Source: an uncultured Flavobacteriaceae bacterium
Lineage (GTDB): Bacteria > Bacteroidota > Bacteroidia > Flavobacteriales > Flavobacteriaceae
Length of the DNA stretch: 64,000 bases
Assembly (NCBI GenBank): GCA_905181835.1
Contig: CAJIZF010000002.1
Span: forward strand, 186,001 to 250,000
Direction: 5' to 3'
Shown here: positions 59,788 to 64,000 of the stretch, in pieces
Numbering within the stretch: position 1 is the stretch's first letter
How the letters are laid out: each line of letters begins with the position of its first letter
Program-made: the position numbers and the translations under genes
The notes under the pieces: generated by a model
What the model saw: only the letters and a program-made list of their open reading frames with translations
The model's database searches: none
Told to the model about the DNA's origin: nothing

Positions 59788-61584
59788 TTAAAAAGGGTAT
59801 TTATTTTCTTTTTGAACTTTTTCAGAAATACCGTTTCGTAGCGCAACCACATTTGGTTGGTTTTGATATTTAGTAAAACGTTTCAATCCCATTAACATCA
59901 TTCGCTGTTCATCACCTTCTGAAAAAGAAACAATCCCTTCTTTTGCATTTTTATGGATAATATCAACGGCATTGTATAAATACAACTGAGACATCTCTAT
60001 TTGGTGTTTTTGAGATTCTTCTCCAAATCTTTTAATATTTTTTTCAGTTCTTAAAATAGCAGATTCAGCCATGTAGATCTCAATTAGGATATTAGATGCC
60101 GCCATTAATAACTGCTGATGATCTTCTAAATTTGGACCATACTTTTGAACTGCAGCCCCAGCAACCATTAAAAATACTTTTTTAAGCTTTTCAATCATTG
60201 CTTTTTCCTCAGACAGTGTTACGGAATAATCTGGAGTATCGAAAGAAGGAATTCCAGTTAATTCGTTAGCAACTTTCATAGCTGGACCTATTAAATCGAT
60301 ATGCCCTTTCATCGCTTTTTTTACTAGCATTCCTACAGAGAGCATTCTATTGATCTCGTTAGTTCCCTCATATATTCTAGTAATTCTAGCATCTCTCCAA
60401 GCAGATTCCATTGGAGTATCTTTTGAGAACCCCATACCGCCGAAAATTTGAATTCCTTCATCAGCACAAGCCTGAACATCCTCAGAGACTGAAACTTTTA
60501 AGATAGAACATTCAATGGCAAATTCTTCTACTCCTTTTAATTCAGCTTTTTGATGAGTTTCACCTGCTGCTTGCCTTAATTCAATCCGATTTTGTATATC
60601 TTTTCCAGCTCTATAAGTTGCAGACTCTCCTACATAGGTATTGGTTGCCATTTCGGCAATTTTAGATTTAATAGCACCAAATTCAACAATGGGGGTATTA
60701 AATTGTTTTCTTTCTGAAGCGTATTGTACCGCATGTGTGGTTATTCTTCGTTGTGAATCCAAACAAGCAACGGCTAGTTTAATTCTTCCAACATTTAAAG
60801 CATTCATAGCGATTTTAAATCCATTTCCTCTTTCCGAAAGAATATTCTCAACGGGCACCAAAGTTTCATTAAAAAACACCTGCCTGGTTGAAGAGGCATG
60901 AATCCCTAACTTGTGCTCTTCTTCTCCCAGGGTAATTCCGTTTTCAGGATTATTTTCAACTAAAAATCCTGTAATGTTTTTATCGTTTTCAATTCTAGCA
61001 AAAACAATAAAAAGTTTACAAAAGCCGGCATTGGAAATCCACATTTTTTGTCCGGTAATTTTATAATGAGTTCCATCTTCAGTTAAAACTGCTTTTGTTC
61101 TTCCACTATTAGCATCACTACCAGCACTTGGTTCGGTAAGACAATAAGCACCAAACCATTCTCCAGAGGCTAACTTAGGAATGTATTTTAGTTTTTGATC
61201 TTCTGTTCCGTACAATGTTATTGGCAAAGTTCCGATACCTGTATGTGCGCCAAAGGCGGTACTGAATGATCCTGTTCCACTTGAGATGTATTCGCAAGTT
61301 AGTAGAGTAGATACTAAACCCATTCCCATTCCGCCGTATGCTTCGGGAACCGATACCCCTAAAAACCCTAATTCTCCTGCTTTTCGCATGCAGGCTTCGG
61401 TAAAGTTATAATCCTTATTTTCAAAGCGGTCTCTAAATGGAATAATTTCTCGATCATTAAATTCCATTACTGCTTCTTTCATCATTTTTTGTTCTTCTGT
61501 AAAATCCTCCGGTGTGAAAATATGTTCGCATTTTGATTCTTTTACTATAAACTGGCCACCTCTTATTACATCCATTTCTTCCAT
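59788..61584 (-). CDS. Acyl-CoA dehydrogenase
   Basis: A 598-residue FAD enzyme that makes the first double bond in beta-oxidation. Blocks seen: AYCLTEPSAGSDANSG, KMWISNAGFC, HASSTRQVFFNETLVPVENI, QACADEGIQIFGGMGFSKD and RIYEGTNEINRML, which contains the base-region Glu. The extra C-terminal region (about 420-598) is the VLCAD/ACAD9-like extension found in the FadE partner of FadN-FadA operons. I place the start at ATG 61584; a TTG four codons upstream and an ATG three codons downstream are alternatives. It is 20 bp downstream of fadA. Confidence 0.95.
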   Translation of the reverse strand: MEEMDVIRGGQFIVKESKCEHIFTPEDFTEEQKMMKEAVMEFNDREIIPFRDRFENKDYNFTEACMRKAGELGFLGVSVPEAYGGMGMGLVSTLLTCEYISSGTGSFSTAFGAHTGIGTLPITLYGTEDQKLKYIPKLASGEWFGAYCLTEPSAGSDANSGRTKAVLTEDGTHYKITGQKMWISNAGFCKLFIVFARIENDKNITGFLVENNPENGITLGEEEHKLGIHASSTRQVFFNETLVPVENILSERGNGFKIAMNALNVGRIKLAVACLDSQRRITTHAVQYASERKQFNTPIVEFGAIKSKIAEMATNTYVGESATYRAGKDIQNRIELRQAAGETHQKAELKGVEEFAIECSILKVSVSEDVQACADEGIQIFGGMGFSKDTPMESAWRDARITRIYEGTNEINRMLSVGMLVKKAMKGHIDLIGPAMKVANELTGIPSFDTPDYSVTLSEEKAMIEKLKKVFLMVAGAAVQKYGPNLEDHQQLLMAASNILIEIYMAESAILRTEKNIKRFGEESQKHQIEMSQLYLYNAVDIIHKNAKEGIVSFSEGDEQRMMLMGLKRFTKYQNQPNVVALRNGISEKVQKENKYPF

Positions 61585-61604
61585 TTTTTTTATCAACTTA
61601 TATT

Positions 61605-62795
61605 TTATTTTAAAAATTCAAATATTCCGCAAGCACCTTGTCCTGTTCCAACACACATAGTTACGGCTCCATATTTACCTTGCATGTTTTGCTTTCTCAT
61701 TTCATCAAATAATTGCACTGATAGTTTGGTGCCCGTACATCCTAGAGGGTGTCCCAAGGCAATAGCACCCCCATTAACATTAATGATTTCAGGATTTAAA
61801 TCTAACTCCCTGATAACTGCCAATGATTGAGATGCAAATGCTTCGTTGAGTTCTATCAATGCCAAATCATTCTGTTTTAAATTAGCTTGTTTTAATGCTT
61901 TTGGAATCGCTTTAACGGGTCCAATACCCATAATTCTGGGTTCAACTCCGGCAGCGGCGTAATTCACTAATCTTGCTATAGGCTCTAGTTTTAATTCTTT
62001 TACCATTTCTTCACTCATAACAATTACAAAAGCGGCACCATCACTCATTTGAGATGAATTTCCAGCAGTAACACTTCCTCCAGCAGCAAATACAGGTCTT
62101 AATTTTGCCAATGCTTCTATACTAGTTCCTTTTCTTGGACCTTCATCTTTAGTAACCGTATACGATTTTGTTGCTTTTTTCCCGTTTTCATCCAGATAGG
62201 TTTGGTTAACAGAAATAGGAACTATTTGATCTTGAAATCGATTTTCTGATAGCGCCTTAAGGGCTTTCATGTGAGATTGATATGCGAATTTATCTTGGTC
62301 TTCTCGTGAAATATTGAATTGATTCGCTACCGCTTCGGCAGTGTTTCCCATTCCCCAATAATAGTCTTCGTGACCTTCATTGACAATATCGTAGTTTAGT
62401 TCTGGCTTAAAACCAGTCATTGGTACCGAACTCATACTTTCTGCCCCCCCAGCAATAATACAATCTGCCATTCCTGATTGAATTTTAGCAGTAGCTATTC
62501 CAATAGTTTCAATACCAGACGAACAAAATCGATTGACGGTTACGCCTGGAACGTCTACTGTTTTTAATCCCATCAAAGAAATAAGTCTTGCCATATTTAA
62601 TCCTTGAGAGCCCTCAGGCATTGCGTTTCCAACAATAACGTCATCAATTCTTGAGCTATCTAATTGAGGAATTTCATTCATCATGTATTGAATGGTTTCT
62701 GCGGCTAATTCGTCGGTTCTTTTAAACCTAAAGACTCCTTTTGGTGCTTTACCAACAGCAGTTCGGTATGCTTTTACTATATATGCTTGTTTCAT
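61605..62795 (-). CDS. fadA: Acetyl-CoA C-acyltransferase (3-ketoacyl-CoA thiolase)
   Basis: A 396-residue thiolase. The nucleophile is Cys91 in NRFCSSGIETI. The second active-site block is NGGAIALGHPLGCTGTKL (His) and the third is CVGTGQGACGIF (Cys near the C-terminus). It cleaves 3-ketoacyl-CoA to acetyl-CoA and a shortened acyl-CoA. It lies 3 bp after the FadB-like gene and 20 bp before the acyl-CoA dehydrogenase gene; together they form the fadB-fadA-fadE operon. Confidence 0.97.
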   Translation of the reverse strand: MKQAYIVKAYRTAVGKAPKGVFRFKRTDELAAETIQYMMNEIPQLDSSRIDDVIVGNAMPEGSQGLNMARLISLMGLKTVDVPGVTVNRFCSSGIETIGIATAKIQSGMADCIIAGGAESMSSVPMTGFKPELNYDIVNEGHEDYYWGMGNTAEAVANQFNISREDQDKFAYQSHMKALKALSENRFQDQIVPISVNQTYLDENGKKATKSYTVTKDEGPRKGTSIEALAKLRPVFAAGGSVTAGNSSQMSDGAAFVIVMSEEMVKELKLEPIARLVNYAAAGVEPRIMGIGPVKAIPKALKQANLKQNDLALIELNEAFASQSLAVIRELDLNPEIINVNGGAIALGHPLGCTGTKLSVQLFDEMRKQNMQGKYGAVTMCVGTGQGACGIFEFLK

Positions 62796-62798
62796 TTT

Positions 62799-64000
62799 TT
62801 AATTTCTTAAAGGTTTTCCAGTTTTTAACATATGTTCAATTCGTTCTAAAGTCTTACGCTCTGAACATAGACTTAAAAATGCTTCTCTTTCTATATCTAA
62901 TAGATATTGTTCGGTAACAAGTGTAGGTTCCGATAAATCACCTCCTGCCATCACGTAGGCTAATTTATTTGCAATTTTTTGATCATGTTCACTAATAAAG
63001 TTAGATGCTTCCATAGAATCTGTTCCAACTAAAAACATCCCTAAAGCTTGCTTACCTAATACTTTTACATCTTTCCTTTTTACAGGTTTGGTATAGCCTA
63101 GGTCGGCCATTGATTTAGCAACAGCTTTTGCAACAGCTATTTGCCGGTCTTTGTTAACTACAACGATGTCTTTTCCTTTTTCAAGAATTCCTAAATCATA
63201 GGCTTCATGTGCAGAGGTAGATACCTTTGCCATCCCTATCGTTAAAAAATATTCTTGAAGTACATTTAATTCTACATCATTTTTGTGAAATAAATCGCTG
63301 GCTCTCAATGCCATTTCTTTGGAGCCACCACCACCCGGAATGACACCAACACCAAATTCTACTAGACCAATATAACTTTCTGCAGCTGCTACCACACGAT
63401 CTGCGTGAAGCGTCATCTCACAACCGCCACCTAGAGTCATTCCCTGTGGGGCAACAACCGTTGGAATCGATGAGTATCGCAATCGCATTACCGTATCTTG
63501 AAAATATTTAATGGCCATATTTAATTCGTCATATTCTTGTTCGACAGCCATCATAAAAATCATTCCAATATTGGCACCAACAGAGAAATTTGCACCTTGA
63601 TTTCCAACGACTAGTCCTGAAAAGTCTTTCTCTGCAATGTCGATCGCTTTGTTTAGTCCTGCCAGTACATCGCCGCCAATAGTATTCATTTTACTTTGAA
63701 ATTCAACATTTAAGATACCTTCTCCTAAATCTTCAACAACGCAGCCACTATTTTTAAATACCTCCTTAGATTTTCTGATGTTATTAAGAATAATAAAAGA
63801 ATCTTGACCAGGGACTTTGATATGTTTTTTTTGTATTATATCGTAATAGTAAGTCGCCCCATTTTTGATGATATAAAATGATTTTATTCCAGAAGCTAGC
63901 ATATCAGCTACCCACGTAGCAGGTTCTTTTCCAACTTCTTTCATTAATTCAATTCCTTTTTCAACTCCTATAGCATCCCAAATTTCGTAAGGACCGTTTT
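62799..64000 (-). CDS. fadB: 3-hydroxyacyl-CoA dehydrogenase / enoyl-CoA hydratase, FadN type (partial, 5' end outside window)
   Basis: The C-terminal 399 or so residues of a fused beta-oxidation enzyme that runs off the right edge. Reading continues in frame to base 64000 (NGPYEIWDAIGVEKGIELM), so an ATG at 63944 is internal and not the start. The visible part covers the end of the hydroxyacyl-CoA dehydrogenase region and an enoyl-CoA hydratase/isomerase domain (AIDIAEKDFSGLVVGNQGAN, FSVGANIGMIFMMAVEQ, QGMTLGGGCEMTLHADRVVA, GLVEFGVGVIPGGGG). The arrangement dehydrogenase-then-hydratase is that of FadN. The N-terminal NAD-binding domain is outside the window. Confidence 0.93.
   Translation of the reverse strand, partial: NGPYEIWDAIGVEKGIELMKEVGKEPATWVADMLASGIKSFYIIKNGATYYYDIIQKKHIKVPGQDSFIILNNIRKSKEVFKNSGCVVEDLGEGILNVEFQSKMNTIGGDVLAGLNKAIDIAEKDFSGLVVGNQGANFSVGANIGMIFMMAVEQEYDELNMAIKYFQDTVMRLRYSSIPTVVAPQGMTLGGGCEMTLHADRVVAAAESYIGLVEFGVGVIPGGGGSKEMALRASDLFHKNDVELNVLQEYFLTIGMAKVSTSAHEAYDLGILEKGKDIVVVNKDRQIAVAKAVAKSMADLGYTKPVKRKDVKVLGKQALGMFLVGTDSMEASNFISEHDQKIANKLAYVMAGGDLSEPTLVTEQYLLDIEREAFLSLCSERKTLERIEHMLKTGKPLRN

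Noticed and set aside
62799-63944. Complete 381-residue enoyl-CoA hydratase starting at 63944
   Set aside because: The frame stays open to the window end with conserved sequence (NGPYEIWDAIG), so this is the 3' part of a larger fused gene.

Overview
The window is a chromosomal segment of a low-GC member of the Flavobacteriaceae (Bacteroidota), probably marine. The evidence is the gene content (gldI gliding lipoprotein, GLPGLI protein plus TonB-dependent-type receptor, T9SS type A sorting domain, DUF5683, LETM1-related and DUF4331 proteins, WbqC), the gene order parA-parB-DUF5683-dapB-lepB-wbqC, the absence of clear Shine-Dalgarno sequences, and promoters of the Bacteroidota type (TTG, about 20 bp, TANNTTTG), which recur upstream of many genes. 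No rRNA operon, phage, transposase or CRISPR array was seen. One tRNA gene, tRNA-Pro(GGG), is present.

Layout. 1-4.7 kb: end of a gldI/DHH phosphoesterase pair, ndk, a recF/DciA-like pair, a TPR membrane protein and ribH. 4.7-12 kb: a plus-strand run with a PIF1-like helicase, a small membrane protein, mutL, two rhomboid proteases and a membrane-anchored EEP hydrolase. 12-23.3 kb: a long minus-strand series, first udk-divIC-mutA-lipoprotein-mutB (methylmalonyl-CoA mutase), then a 2,4-dienoyl-CoA-reductase-like SDR, then parA-parB-DUF5683-dapB-lepB-wbqC. 23.4-29 kb: tRNA-Pro, a DEAD-box helicase, and a minus-strand TetR/ABC1-kinase/folE/glutathione-peroxidase/TspO group that looks like a stress-response block. 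29.4-33 kb: GLPGLI protein and receptor. 33-41 kb: trxB, a glutamine amidotransferase, a decayed PspC/GIN locus, a DUF4442 protein, oxyR, a peptidyl-prolyl isomerase, a NUDIX hydrolase, an acyltransferase and an ECF sigma factor with a membrane partner. 41-54 kb: di-haem peroxidase, LETM1-related protein, two DUF4331 proteins, SodC, an S9 peptidase with a large BNR-repeat protein, an Old Yellow Enzyme homologue and a DUF1254/DUF1214 lipoprotein. 54.5-64 kb: SulP transporter, DUF4832/T9SS protein, M1 peptidase and the fatty-acid beta-oxidation operon fadB-fadA-acyl-CoA dehydrogenase, whose first gene runs off the window.

The functions fit an aerobic heterotroph living on proteins and lipids: surface peptidases, outer-membrane uptake, beta-oxidation and propionyl/methylmalonyl-CoA metabolism, with a strong oxidative-stress complement (OxyR with both redox cysteines, SodC, TrxB, glutathione peroxidase, di-haem peroxidase).

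The most unusual feature is the number of broken genes. WbqC has an in-frame TAG. A head-GIN protein, a lipoprotein cyclophilin, a DUF4331 protein and a DUF4832 protein each carry a single frameshift, three of them in A/T homopolymers. A PspC-family gene survives only as a multiply disrupted 3' end, and a DUF1254 paralogue only as its last 25 or so codons beside an attC-like hairpin. MutL also lacks the recognisable endonuclease metal-binding motif. Whether the homopolymer indels are assembly errors or real mutations is the main open question. I found no convincing new defence or mobile system.
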